The notes beneath the pieces are model-generated. The model searched no databases. It had not been told where the DNA came from and worked only from the letters and a program-made list of their open reading frames with translations. The position numbers and the translations under genes were made by a program. Shown here in pieces: positions 16,488 through 24,692 of a DNA stretch of 64,000 nt; positions within the stretch are counted from its first letter, which is position 1; every line of letters starts with the position of its first letter. The DNA lies in the NCBI RefSeq assembly GCF_018598175.1, contig NZ_JAHESE010000008.1:15307-79306 (forward strand), written 5' to 3'. This DNA comes from Dawidia cretensis. GTDB lineage: Bacteria; Bacteroidota; Bacteroidia; Cytophagales; Cyclobacteriaceae.

Positions 16488-16913
16488 TTAATTTTCGGTT
16501 TCGAGAATTTGTTTGAGGCGCGGCAGATCGTATGCTGCCAGCAATTTGCCGGCATACCAGGGCGCCATCAGGCTCCAGGGCCCATTGAACGATACCGATA
16601 CGCGCAGCAGCGTTCGCTCACCGCGCGGTTCGAATTCCATATTGTAGGTGGGTTGGAGCCAGGCGTTGCGGCGTGTAACGGAACGCCTGTGATATGGCGT
16701 GTGCTCTGTGACTTCGTAGGTGACGGGGCGTGCACGGCCGGGCTGTAAACACGTGTAACGTGCGCCGGTACAGTAGTGATCGATGGCCGTCCACTCGGCC
16801 TGGTCTACCTGGGCTTGCCAGGTGGCGTTGTTATGGATATCGCATACATAATTGAACAAGGCCCGGATCGGCCAGTCAATTTCAATCTGTTGTTCGACGG
16901 TCTGCTTCTTCAT
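16488..16913 (-). CDS. SRPBCC (START-like) ligand-binding protein
   Basis: A 141-residue protein of the SRPBCC superfamily (polyketide cyclase/dehydrase type). 'VEQQIEIDWPIRALFNYVCD' gives the first strand and helix and 'TYEVTEHTPYHRRSVTRR' and 'RGERTLLRVSVSFNGP' the middle strands. The fold encloses a hydrophobic pocket; the ligand is unknown. No signal peptide. It lies 61 bases after the ene-reductase gene and could share its message. Confidence 0.75.
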   Translation of the reverse strand: MKKQTVEQQIEIDWPIRALFNYVCDIHNNATWQAQVDQAEWTAIDHYCTGARYTCLQPGRARPVTYEVTEHTPYHRRSVTRRNAWLQPTYNMEFEPRGERTLLRVSVSFNGPWSLMAPWYAGKLLAAYDLPRLKQILETEN

Positions 16914-16974
16914 ACACCGTAAGGTTTGGTACGAAGAAACAGACCGCGAGTGACAGCCCTATGGCAGCAGGATT

Positions 16975-18072
16975 TCAGGCATTCACAAGTTCCTGATCAA
17001 ATACGGGGTAGTCGATCAGTCCTTTTGCGCCCGGTGTGTATAATGTGCGGGCATCGACCATAATGTTCAACGGCAACTTCTTACGCAGGCGTGGCACCAG
17101 GTCGGGATTGCTAATGAACGGTTTGCCAAAGGCCACCAGGTCGGCAAAGCCCGACGCCAGGTCTTCTTCGGCTTGAAAGACTGTATACCCGCCGGCCAGG
17201 ATCAGTGTCCCCTTGAACTGCTCGCGGATCATGCGCCACACGGGTAGCGGTCCGCCTGCAGGTGTTATGTCTACGTTGGCCAAGTGCAAGTAGCCAATGT
17301 TGAGATCATTCAGGCGTGCCGCCAGATACGTGTACGTTTCGTCCACCTCCGCATACGGGGCCATGTCGTTTTCTGTGCCATGGGGCGACAACCGTACGCC
17401 TACTTTATCGGCGCCAATCGCATCGCTGATCTCTTGCGTCAGCTCTAACAAAAAGCGACTGCGGTTTTCGATGTTGCCACCGTATAGATCCGTGCGCTGA
17501 TTGGTATGCGGCGACAGGAATTGTTCGGGCAGGTAGCCACCCGCGGCGTGTAGCTCCACCCCGTCAAAGCCTGCGTCGATCGCATTTTGAGCAGCCCGCA
17601 CATACTCATATTTTGTTTGCTGCACTTCGATGGCCGTCATGGCATACGGCACGGTGTGTGCCTGCGGGCCTTTCTGATCGGTCATTATCTGACCGGCAGC
17701 ACCCACGGCAGACGGCGCCACCACTTTCGCTCCGCGGGGCAGGTTTAGCGCGTGCGCAATGCGGCCGGTGTGCATTAGTTGCATAAAGATCTTGCCGCCT
17801 GCTTCGCGCACACCGTAGGTCACTTTTTTCCAGGCATTTACCTGGTCGTTGGTGTAGATGCCCGGCATGCGCGGATAGCCCAGGCCATTGGACGACGGCG
17901 ATACACCTTCGGTAATGATGAGTCCCGCCGACGCACGCTGCTTGTAATACGCGGCCATGAGGTCGTTGGGTATATTGTTAATGGCCCGGTGGCGTGCCAT
18001 GGGAGCCATGGTAAATCGGTTTTCCAGGGAGATGTTTCCAAGTCTGTAGGGCGTAAAGGCTGTTCTGGTCAT
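16975..18072 (-). CDS. Old Yellow Enzyme-family alkene reductase
   Basis: A 365-residue FMN enzyme of the OYE family. N-terminal 'LENRFTMAPMARHRA' is the FMN-binding start, 'GFDGVELHAAGGYLPEQFLS' carries the conserved HxxxGYL region, and 'DLYGGNIENRSRF' and 'DLVAFGKPFISNPDL' complete the TIM barrel. The common substrate-binding His/His pair is replaced by His-Ala ('ELHAAGGYL' has one His). These enzymes reduce activated C=C bonds, nitro compounds and quinones with NAD(P)H. An ArsR-type gene lies upstream on the same strand, and AT-rich palindromes lie on both sides of that gene, suggesting control by electrophiles. Confidence 0.93.
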   Translation of the reverse strand: MTRTAFTPYRLGNISLENRFTMAPMARHRAINNIPNDLMAAYYKQRASAGLIITEGVSPSSNGLGYPRMPGIYTNDQVNAWKKVTYGVREAGGKIFMQLMHTGRIAHALNLPRGAKVVAPSAVGAAGQIMTDQKGPQAHTVPYAMTAIEVQQTKYEYVRAAQNAIDAGFDGVELHAAGGYLPEQFLSPHTNQRTDLYGGNIENRSRFLLELTQEISDAIGADKVGVRLSPHGTENDMAPYAEVDETYTYLAARLNDLNIGYLHLANVDITPAGGPLPVWRMIREQFKGTLILAGGYTVFQAEEDLASGFADLVAFGKPFISNPDLVPRLRKKLPLNIMVDARTLYTPGAKGLIDYPVFDQELVNA

Positions 18073-18096
18073 GCTCGGCGAACGTTTATATGATAC

Positions 18097-18206
18097 ATTT
18101 AAATACTTCGATGCGTTGGGTTGAAAAAAATCCCCATTCCGGGGTTGTAATGCTTTAGACGCACGCCAGGGCTTTTTAGTTCATAGACACATTGAAATAT
18201 TTCAAT
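18097..18206. promoter_or_regulatory. AT-rich palindromes before the ene-reductase gene
   Basis: Two palindromes lie between the ArsR-type and ene-reductase genes: ATTTAAAT (18097-18104), within CATTTAAATAC, and the perfect 16-base ATTGAAATATTTCAAT (18191-18206). A related CATTTTAAATAC lies before the ArsR-type gene. They are candidate binding sites for that regulator. Confidence 0.5.
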
Positions 18207-18237
18207 ATATTCTCTCAAAAAAAATCCCTCTGGGATT

Positions 18238-18522
18238 TTAGGCGAACTTCAGCAGGGTCACGGCACTGGTGTATTCCTTTAATACGGCGTCGTTTAGGGT
18301 GTATTTTTGGTTTCTTCCCTCCTTTTCGGCGTCGATCAGACCCGCTTCGATGAGTACTTTAAGGTGGTGGCTTACGGAAGGCTGTGCCAGGGGGCTTTCT
18401 TCCTGGATCTCCGAACAAAAACCGCAACCACCCTTTTTGGCGATGTGCTGCAGGATCTTGAGGCGGTTGGCATCTCCGAGCGCCTTGGAGATCTTTTCGA
18501 TTTGCTTGGTATTCAGCGACAT
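18238..18522 (-). CDS. ArsR-family regulator, candidate electrophile sensor
   Basis: A 94-residue winged-helix protein of the ArsR/SmtB family. 'KALGDANRLKILQHIAKKG' is the start of the fold and 'AQPSVSHHLKVLIEAGLID' the recognition helix with the SVSHHL signature; 'EKEGRNQKYTLN' is the wing. It has two cysteines (Cys33 and Cys36 in GGCGFC) just before the recognition helix. No metal-binding ELCVCDL motif is present, so a thiol redox or electrophile sensor is more likely than a metal sensor. The start at 18522 (MSLNTKQ) is preferred. It lies upstream of the ene-reductase gene. Confidence 0.88.
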   Translation of the reverse strand: MSLNTKQIEKISKALGDANRLKILQHIAKKGGCGFCSEIQEESPLAQPSVSHHLKVLIEAGLIDAEKEGRNQKYTLNDAVLKEYTSAVTLLKFA

Positions 18523-18561
18523 ACTCGTTTTTGACAGATGCACCCGTCTTATTGACAAATG

Positions 18562-18589
18562 CAAATGTATTGATTCATTTTAAATACAT
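18562..18589 (-). promoter_or_regulatory. Promoter and operator of the ArsR-type gene
   Basis: TACATTTG (minus strand, 18562-18569) fits the -7 consensus. An inverted repeat ATGTATT (18565-18571) / AATACAT (18583-18589) overlaps it, so a bound repressor would block the promoter. This suggests autoregulation. Confidence 0.55.
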
Positions 18590-18675
18590 AAAGCAGTCGG
18601 CAAAAGTTCAGGGGGAGTATTTCACGCCACGCCAGGATCGTTGGCTGATAAACCGGTTATAAAAAGGCCGGCTGC

Positions 18676-19104
18676 TTATTGGGTCAGGTCAACCGTGAAA
18701 TCCTCTTTCACGGTATCCGTTAGGTTTATCGTGGGCAATAGGTATTGGTTAAAACGGGAGCTTTCAGTTTTTGTATGTAAAACGCCGCGGGTAGTACCCA
18801 CCGAGATGGTTAGAAGATGCACCATAAAGCCTTTTTCGATCACCATCTTGTTGCCATTTTTAAACTGGTCCCAGGAATCTTCTTTCATTTTAAAATGACA
18901 TCCTACCTCAATAACCAGAAACGGTTTATCGCTGTGTTGAAATCGAAATTGAGAAAACGCGGATATGACTTTATCTTTTTGAATAAGCGCAAATCTAAAT
19001 TCACCTACTAACGCTACTTCCTTCTCGGGGAAGTAATAGTCGTCAATCATTGCAAATTGTTCCGTCGTTATTTTAGCAATTGAAAATTCAACACTTTTGT
19101 CCAT
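18676..19104 (-). CDS. SecB-like chaperone of a toxin-antitoxin-chaperone operon
   Basis: A 142-residue protein whose strand order resembles SecB: an N-terminal strand region (FSIAKITTEQFAM), 'KPFLVIEVGCHFKMKE', then a helix and 'ISVGTTRGVLHTKTE' (100-114) and 'FNQYLLPTINL' (118-128), which parallels the 'RGTFPxLNLxPVNF' end of SecB. SecB-like proteins keep unfolded clients soluble; in the known TAC modules such as M. tuberculosis HigB1-HigA1-Rv1957 they protect the antitoxin. Its ATG overlaps the antitoxin stop (TGATG), and it is the third gene of the operon. The SecB call is by pattern only and needs a profile search. Confidence 0.6.
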   Translation of the reverse strand: MDKSVEFSIAKITTEQFAMIDDYYFPEKEVALVGEFRFALIQKDKVISAFSQFRFQHSDKPFLVIEVGCHFKMKEDSWDQFKNGNKMVIEKGFMVHLLTISVGTTRGVLHTKTESSRFNQYLLPTINLTDTVKEDFTVDLTQ

Positions 19105-19616
19105 CAGGCTACCATTTCTTCAGGTGATTCAACATCAGCATTTTTATAGACACCAAATACTTTCTCGCTATTGCTGTATACGATAATCCTGGAGGTCTGG
19201 ATCTCTTTTTTCGTTTGAGATTCCAGGGCATTTCCTATTCCATAGCTCATATATACTATCTCCAACTGTTGACCTTCCCAAACAATTGTTCCGAGTTCCC
19301 TGACGAACGTATTATAGCGGGATATAGCCAAAAATAGATCTACGGACAACGCATCTTCTAATGCTGAAATTGTCTCCAAAGACAGATTCTCAGATCCCTT
19401 CACTATTTTACTAATGTATTGAGGGGAAACATTCATTCTTTCTGCCAGTTCCTTCTGCGTCATATTTTTTTCTCGCAAGGTGCGCAACACCTTCAATGCA
19501 ACTTTAAAGGAAACATCTTTCCAACGTTCTTCCTTTTTTCGTTGCTCTGCTTTTTCAATCCATTTAGATGGCTCTGAAGCAGTCAGGCTATCTAATTTTT
19601 TCAGGTTGCCTGTCAT
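19104..19616 (-). CDS. HTH antitoxin with long C-terminal region
   Basis: A 170-residue protein with an Xre-type helix-turn-helix at about 36-96 ('MTQKELAERMNVSPQYISKI' at 52-71). Residues 100-170 form a second region with no known motif ('YNTFVRELGTIVWEGQQLEI' and an acidic end, ESPEEMVA). In TAC modules the antitoxin has a C-terminal chaperone-addiction segment that needs a SecB-like chaperone; this region is a good candidate. The N terminus (1-35) is basic with 'WIEKAEQRKKEERW'. The gene starts 17 bases after the toxin gene and its stop overlaps the chaperone start by one base. Confidence 0.75.
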   Translation of the reverse strand: MTGNLKKLDSLTASEPSKWIEKAEQRKKEERWKDVSFKVALKVLRTLREKNMTQKELAERMNVSPQYISKIVKGSENLSLETISALEDALSVDLFLAISRYNTFVRELGTIVWEGQQLEIVYMSYGIGNALESQTKKEIQTSRIIVYSNSEKVFGVYKNADVESPEEMVA

Positions 19617-19633
19617 AACGTTGAATTCAATCT

Positions 19634-20176
19634 TTACAAATCCAATTCTTTAGCGCCTTCAACATCGACAATGCCCTCTTCCTCAAAAAAGGAAAAACAT
19701 CGTTGCATCTTTTGAAGCTCGCGACTTGTATGCACCCGATCTTGCATCGCTTTTGTAAGCTTTATAGCACCCCCTGTTACATAATAGCGATGTGCAATCC
19801 TGATGGCATAAATTCTAAACCAGCTTTTGTAACATAGCCCATAAACTTTTTGCCTTGGGAAAGGCCACCGGTCTTCATTTTCACTCAAAGGCCTGAAAAC
19901 GTTATGCAATGGTTGATGTTGATGCTGCACTACATCCCTCAAAAGCTTTTCCAGTCGTTTTGCTTCTGCCTTTGTTATTAAAATCGCTTGCTCAACGGTG
20001 GGGATAGGATCAAAAAAGCCGCTTTGAAGATCATTTTTGTTTGCCTCAAAGAATTGCTCCAGGAACTCAGGATCCTGACAGGCATCAAACAGTCGCTCGA
20101 ATTCGTCTGCCCCATCACTGTCGTCTCGATAATTAAACGCATACAACCGATCCTCAAAGATACACACAATATTCAT
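19634..20176 (-). CDS. Probable toxin of the toxin-antitoxin-chaperone operon
   Basis: A 180-residue protein with a C-terminal part that resembles RelE/HigB-like toxins: 'SWFRIYAIRIAHRYYVTGGA' (118-137), then IKLTKAMQDR and 'HTSRELQKMQ'. The spacing of Arg, Tyr, Gly-Gly-Ala-Ile-Lys and the late HTSREL helix looks like an mRNA interferase core. The first 60 residues are a variable, acidic region. It is the first gene of a three-gene operon (toxin, HTH antitoxin, SecB-like protein), an order known from HigBA-type modules. A palindrome lies just before its start. I do not recognise the precise family; 'toxin' is inferred from order and motif. Confidence 0.6.
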   Translation of the reverse strand: MNIVCIFEDRLYAFNYRDDSDGADEFERLFDACQDPEFLEQFFEANKNDLQSGFFDPIPTVEQAILITKAEAKRLEKLLRDVVQHQHQPLHNVFRPLSENEDRWPFPRQKVYGLCYKSWFRIYAIRIAHRYYVTGGAIKLTKAMQDRVHTSRELQKMQRCFSFFEEEGIVDVEGAKELDL

Positions 20177-20182
20177 TATATC

Positions 20183-20194
20183 AACCTATAGGTT
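20183..20194 (-). promoter_or_regulatory. Palindromic operator before the toxin gene
   Basis: AACCTATAGGTT is a perfect 12-base palindrome lying 6 bases before the toxin start codon. In this position a bound HTH antitoxin would block transcription or early elongation, as expected for an autoregulated toxin-antitoxin operon. Confidence 0.6.
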
Positions 20195-20310
20195 TATAAC
20201 AACGTACTTCAGTTCACAACTTTATTTAGCCAAGATAGCAATGGCCCAGGAAAAACATTTACCCATGTCACACCAAAAAATCGGGTTTTTCCCAACATTT
20301 AAGCGTCAAA

Positions 20311-21690
20311 TTACAAGCTCAGTCGCTGTTGCGTCCAGCGTGCGATGTCCTCTTCATAATGGGTAATGAGCACCAGCGTTGTGTCGGCGTGCAGATGCTC
20401 CTGCAGGTAGGCATTCAGACGCTCTTTATTGATGGGATCGAGAAACTGGTAGGGCTCATCGAGCAGTAACAGCTCCCGGCCGGATACCAGGCTGCTGATA
20501 ATGAGCATGATCTGCAACTGACCCGAGGAGAGTGTTTTTACCGGGCGGTCGATAAAGCCCTGGGCTTGAAAATGTTCGATGGTATGGGCCAGGGCTTGTT
20601 GGTTCAGCTGCCGATGTTGCTGCGCAATCCAGGTGCGGGCTGTTTCGGGGCGGTACTGCGGGGCTAAATAGCTGATCAGCTCCGGGCCGAAGTAGTTAAT
20701 GCGGTTTTTAATGTCCCAGATAGACTCGCCGCTGCCGCGCCGTTGGCCAAACAAGAAGACGGGCTGGCTGTAGGCCATGGGGTGGTCGGCAAAGATAAGA
20801 CTGAACAACGTCGTTTTGCCCGAGCCGTTACGGCCGGTCAACGCCCAGCGCTCGCCCCGCCGGATGGTCCAATAAAAGTCTTCGAGTATGGTGCGGCTGC
20901 CGTACCGGATGGCGATGCCCTTCATTTCTACGATGGGTGTCCCGTCTTGCAACGGCTTTGCCGTCGTGTATACCGAGGGTGCCGGCGAGGGTGCTGCCTG
21001 TATCGTTTCAACGGACTTTACGGCTCCATCGGCCAGCACAAGGCGTCGGTTGATCGACTCGGGCAAGTGGTGGCTGTGGTCGGTCATAATGAGGGTGATA
21101 CCATGGTGGCGGGCCAGGTGATCCAGGAAGGCGGCGAGGTCGACACGGCTGGCATGGTCCAGGCCTTCAAAGGGATAGTCAAACAGCAAGACGCTGGGCA
21201 GCCCGCGCACCAGGTTCTGCAGAATCATGACTTTTTTCAACTGTCCGTTCGACAGCCGCGTCACCTCGACGTCCAACAGTGTCGCCACGTTGAACGTGGC
21301 CGGCATGTCCAGGGTATTAAATGCGCCGGCCTCCACACCGAGGATGTCTTTGACGCGAGGTACGCGCTCGTCACCCATGGAGTAATAACGCTGCTGGTAG
21401 AACATTCCATGCTGGTGCAGAAAGACTTGCAGCGCGTGCGCGGGGATGTAGTGTATATGTTTCTTGCGCAGAGCAGACCGTTCGTCCCAGGTGGCGCCCT
21501 GGACAAAGTCGTATACCACTTCGCCGGCGGTGGCGTGCACATTTCCCGCCAGCAGGTCGAGCAGCCAGGTTTTGCCGCTGCCATTGGCCCCGGTGATAAC
21601 CCAATGTTCGCCGGCGGCGATGCGCCAGGTTATGTCCTTTAGCAACGGTGCTTCCACCCGCTGCACACGCACGTGCTTCAACTCGATCAT
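20311..21690 (-). CDS. Double ABC ATPase, ModF-like
   Basis: A 459-residue soluble protein with two ABC ATPase domains in one chain. Domain 1 has Walker A GANGSGKTW, signature 'LSNGQLKKVMILQNLV' and 'VLLFDYPFEGLDH'. Domain 2 has Walker A GRNGSGKTT, signature 'LSSGQLQIMLIISSLV' and 'LLLLDEPYQFLDP'. There are no membrane segments. The arrangement matches ModF/PhrA, whose role is linked to molybdate transport or regulation but is not well defined. Walker B Asp-Tyr-Pro in domain 1 (not DEP) suggests a weakened first ATPase site. The start at 21690 (MIELKHVRVQ) follows from homology to ABC N termini. No molybdate genes are nearby. Confidence 0.8.
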   Translation of the reverse strand: MIELKHVRVQRVEAPLLKDITWRIAAGEHWVITGANGSGKTWLLDLLAGNVHATAGEVVYDFVQGATWDERSALRKKHIHYIPAHALQVFLHQHGMFYQQRYYSMGDERVPRVKDILGVEAGAFNTLDMPATFNVATLLDVEVTRLSNGQLKKVMILQNLVRGLPSVLLFDYPFEGLDHASRVDLAAFLDHLARHHGITLIMTDHSHHLPESINRRLVLADGAVKSVETIQAAPSPAPSVYTTAKPLQDGTPIVEMKGIAIRYGSRTILEDFYWTIRRGERWALTGRNGSGKTTLFSLIFADHPMAYSQPVFLFGQRRGSGESIWDIKNRINYFGPELISYLAPQYRPETARTWIAQQHRQLNQQALAHTIEHFQAQGFIDRPVKTLSSGQLQIMLIISSLVSGRELLLLDEPYQFLDPINKERLNAYLQEHLHADTTLVLITHYEEDIARWTQQRLSL

Positions 21691-21850
21691 GCCGCAAGAA
21701 AACAAAAAGTATACAGCCGGCCGGTGCCGATGCTGTAACAATTCCTTACGAACACCTGTATTTCCGATTGTGTAAAAGGGATTTTTCCCCCTGGTATCAT
21801 ATTCTCAAAAAATAGTACCTTGCTGTATAATGCCGTTATCGGAATGTTTT

Positions 21851-22093
21851 ATGGAACAAGAAAAACTAGAATTTTTTAAGCTGGACGAGATCGACCGTAA
21901 GGTGTTGTTGTGGCTATTGTCGCACGTCCCAAAAAAATCTGTTATCGCCTGGCTGGAGTACACCGCCGTTCAATACAAGCAGGAAAATTCTATCGAGCTG
22001 GACCTTGACAAGATCCGCGCCGAAATCGAAGAGTCTATGGGGAACCAGGAGTCTGCCGGGAATCAAAAACCAAACGAGCGTGTTTTAACGTAG
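21851..22093 (+). CDS. Small acidic hypothetical protein
   Basis: An 80-residue protein (from the ATG at 21851; seven more codons upstream are possible) with Leu/Trp-rich helices ('LDEIDRKVLLWLLSHV', 'IAWLEYTAVQYKQ') and an acidic, Asn/Gln-rich C terminus. No signal peptide and no family recognised. It lies 26 bases before msrB on the same strand and may share a transcript. Confidence 0.55.
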   Translation: MEQEKLEFFKLDEIDRKVLLWLLSHVPKKSVIAWLEYTAVQYKQENSIELDLDKIRAEIEESMGNQESAGNQKPNERVLT

Positions 22094-22119
22094 ATCCAGT
22101 ACGTTTAAACCAGCACGCT

Positions 22120-22674
22120 ATGCACACTTTTGCTTTTGTTCTGCTTACGGCTACCACGCTGGTAGCCTGTCACTCCGCCTCCGAGCGCCCGGAAACCTCC
22201 ACCGCCGTATTGACATCGGCGGCCACATTACAAGACACCACGGGCAAAGTCGTCCGCACCGACGCCGAGTGGAAGGCTATACTCACGCCCGAGCAGTACA
22301 GCGTACTGCGCAAGAAGGGAACCGACATGCCGTTTACGGGCAAGTATACCAACACCCGTGAAAAAGGCACATATTACTGCTCTGGCTGCGGGCAAGCACT
22401 CTTTTCGTCAGATATGAAGTTTCCGTCCGAGTGCGGCTGGCCCAGTTTTGACCGCGAGCTTGCCGGCGACCGCATTACTACGATTGTAGACCGTACCCAC
22501 GGGATGGTACGTACCGAAATTTTGTGTGCACGTTGTGGTTCACACCTGGGCCACTTGTTTGACGATGGGCCGACCATTACCGGCCAGCGTTATTGCGTGA
22601 ACTCTACCTCCCTGGAATTCAGGAAGGCCGACGAATCCAAAGACAAAGAAGCTGCCAAATCGAAAAAACCCTAA
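22120..22674 (+). CDS. msrB: Lipoprotein methionine-R-sulfoxide reductase
   Basis: A 184-residue protein with a lipoprotein signal (lipobox ending Cys17, TTLVAC) and a full MsrB domain. The four zinc cysteines are Cys87, Cys90, Cys136 and Cys139 ('YYCSGCGQALF' and 'ILCARCGSHLGH'), and the catalytic Cys is Cys159 in 'GQRYCVNS'. The 'ECGWPSFDREL' block is also intact. MsrB reduces R-methionine sulfoxide in proteins, here on the outer face of a membrane. The last 20 residues are a charged Lys/Asp/Glu tail. The lipid anchor points to repair of periplasmic or surface proteins. Confidence 0.95.
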   Translation: MHTFAFVLLTATTLVACHSASERPETSTAVLTSAATLQDTTGKVVRTDAEWKAILTPEQYSVLRKKGTDMPFTGKYTNTREKGTYYCSGCGQALFSSDMKFPSECGWPSFDRELAGDRITTIVDRTHGMVRTEILCARCGSHLGHLFDDGPTITGQRYCVNSTSLEFRKADESKDKEAAKSKKP

Positions 22675-22684
22675 CGTTCAAGAT

Positions 22685-23773
22685 CTACTCGCGGGCGGCT
22701 TCGAGGCCGCCTTCGGGTGAGTATGTAAAGGTATAGCTGCGCAGTGCCGCCAGCGGCGCTCTTCCCTCCTGGGACGCCTCCATTTCGTATTGCACGGTCA
22801 GCTCGATGGTGTATTCGTCTTCTTCCTGGTGAAGCCAATCCATGCGCACGATGTGGCTGGAGGTAATCTCCCGCGACGATAACGGCATGGGAATGGTCCA
22901 GCTTTCGGCCACTAACGTATTGCCATCGCCCATCGGGCTGTGCAGCATAAACAATGTATAGTCGGCTACACCCGACATGCCCAGGGCCAGGTATATTTTC
23001 TGACCGCCTACCGTTTTTTCATCGAGGTAGTCTTTATCGAGCGGATCGACGAAGATGGCCTTTTCGATGGCCGCCAGCACCGGCTTGCCGGTCTCGACAG
23101 TCACAATCGACTCCGCATACTCCAATGGAACTTCTTCGGTATAATTTCCTTCCTGGCCATTCACCCGGTTCAGGTTGCTCAGAATGAGCGCAAAGGCGCC
23201 GGATTCGGTCACCCGGCAGGTGGCTTTATATTCCATTTCTTCCTCCATTCCCAAGCCCGCGACTTCCTTCATACCAAACTCCGCCGGGCTCTCGATCCAG
23301 TATGCCCGGTGATGATGTTCATCGTCGACACCTATCATGAGGTTGTCAATCAGTCTACCGTGGTGGTCTACGGTAAATAAAACGTCATATTGGTCGGGGT
23401 TATCGTCGTCACCGTTAAGCTCTTCGCGCAGTATATAAAGCGCGTAGCGTGTGGTGCTGTCGATCCGCATGATAAAGGTATTGGCATGTTTCGGGGAAGA
23501 ATAGTATACGAGGGTGTCGTGCTGAAGCGGCATCATGGGCGCATAGGCCGGATCTATGGCAACCGGAAGTTTCCATGGGCCTTTGTCAAACAAACTCGTC
23601 AGGCAGGAATGTTGATCGTTGGCGCTTGCCTCATCCGTGAATTCGACTTCTTCGCCGTGGACGGGCCACACGAGCGCCGGATAACGCGTCTCGGAAAGAC
23701 AACGGGCCTGCCATTCGCAGGCACATAACAGCATAGCGGCCAAGACCACCCATACCGGCAGAGGTCCATTCAT
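22685..23773 (-). CDS. Hypothetical lipoprotein
   Basis: A 362-residue protein starting MNGPLPVWVVLAAMLLCAC, a signal with lipobox LLCAC (Cys19). The mature part has Cys residues in 'CEWQARCLSE' near its N terminus and alternating hydrophilic strands, with a concentration of Asp/Glu. No domain is recognised. It converges on msrB with only 10 bases between them. An upstream in-frame ATG at 23791 would add six residues. Confidence 0.65.
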   Translation of the reverse strand: MNGPLPVWVVLAAMLLCACEWQARCLSETRYPALVWPVHGEEVEFTDEASANDQHSCLTSLFDKGPWKLPVAIDPAYAPMMPLQHDTLVYYSSPKHANTFIMRIDSTTRYALYILREELNGDDDNPDQYDVLFTVDHHGRLIDNLMIGVDDEHHHRAYWIESPAEFGMKEVAGLGMEEEMEYKATCRVTESGAFALILSNLNRVNGQEGNYTEEVPLEYAESIVTVETGKPVLAAIEKAIFVDPLDKDYLDEKTVGGQKIYLALGMSGVADYTLFMLHSPMGDGNTLVAESWTIPMPLSSREITSSHIVRMDWLHQEEDEYTIELTVQYEMEASQEGRAPLAALRSYTFTYSPEGGLEAARE

Positions 23774-24044
23774 ACGTTTAGGTTTCGACACTAAGATAGA
23801 AGTTATCGCGTTTTTTTAACTTCCTCTCAGACCTTTTTTATTTGTGTTCGTTACCGGCAACACTTCATCCAACTCCCCCTTTATGGGGGATTGATAATTA
23901 TATATTCCAGGCGTGCGAAACACGAAAATTGCCTGGCGTAGAAAAAAAACGATTTCTGATCTGTTTTTTACAACTTCTGCTGACATAGGGTTGACGGCCA
24001 AGTGTCGCACTTTTGGGTACACCTTATTAACTGATAAGAACCCG

Positions 24045-24689
24045 ATGACAATCACTTCTACGAAAACTTCCTCCAAGCTCGACCTGGTCAAGCACTATAA
24101 GTCGTATTATTCGGCCAGCAATACACCCGAGGTGCTCACGCTGGAAGAAGCGCATTATCTTTCACTGACCGGCCAGGGCGACCCTAACGGCGCAGACTTC
24201 AAAGCCGGTATACAAGCTCTGTTTCCCGTGGCCTATGGTATCAAGTTTCTGTGTAAATCACGTGGAAAGGATTTTACGGTACCCAAGCTGGAAGCCCAAT
24301 GGTGGTTCGACAAACGTTACGCCGGTCTGTCCATGGCCGAAGCGCCGCGGCAAATACCGCGCGCAGACTGGCAGTGGCGCTTGCTGATTCGCTTGCCTGA
24401 CTTTGTCAGCGCCGAAGTCGTGGCGTCTGTGCGCAAAGCGGTATTGGATAAAAAGAAGGTGGCGCTGATTGGTGACGTGAGCTGCGTTACCCTGACGGAA
24501 GGCAAGGTAGTACAAATGCTACACCATGGTCCGTTTGATCGCGAGCCCGAAAGCCTGCAAATCATGCAGGAGTTTATGACCCTCCATAACTTAAAGCATG
24601 CCGGGCATCACCACGAAATTTACTTGTCTGACTTTAACAAGGTCGCCCCTGCAAAACTGAAAACGATCTTGCGCGAGCCGGTTCAATAA
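24045..24689 (+). CDS. GyrI-like small-molecule-binding protein
   Basis: A 214-residue protein of the GyrI-like/'DUF' family seen in many Bacteroidota: 'LDLVKHYKSYYSASNTPEVL', 'LTLEEAHYLSLTGQGDPNGA' and 'VVQMLHHGPFDREPESLQIM', with the late 'HHEIYLSDFNKVAPAKLKTI'. The last two blocks match the GyrI-like fold where the 'HxGxF' segment lies near the ligand pocket. No DNA-binding domain is present. The ATG at 24045 is used; an open frame continues upstream without family resemblance. It ends 3 bases before the stop of the convergent antiporter gene. Confidence 0.75.
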   Translation: MTITSTKTSSKLDLVKHYKSYYSASNTPEVLTLEEAHYLSLTGQGDPNGADFKAGIQALFPVAYGIKFLCKSRGKDFTVPKLEAQWWFDKRYAGLSMAEAPRQIPRADWQWRLLIRLPDFVSAEVVASVRKAVLDKKKVALIGDVSCVTLTEGKVVQMLHHGPFDREPESLQIMQEFMTLHNLKHAGHHHEIYLSDFNKVAPAKLKTILREPVQ

Positions 24690-24692
24690 TGC

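Noticed and set aside
20743-21642. 299-residue plus-strand frame opposite the ModF-like gene
   Set aside because: It has no recognisable pattern, and the opposite strand has two complete ABC ATPase domains.
21742-21850. Clear promoter for the small gene before msrB
   Set aside because: Only loose TAnnTTTG matches are present and no spacing to a -33 box is convincing.
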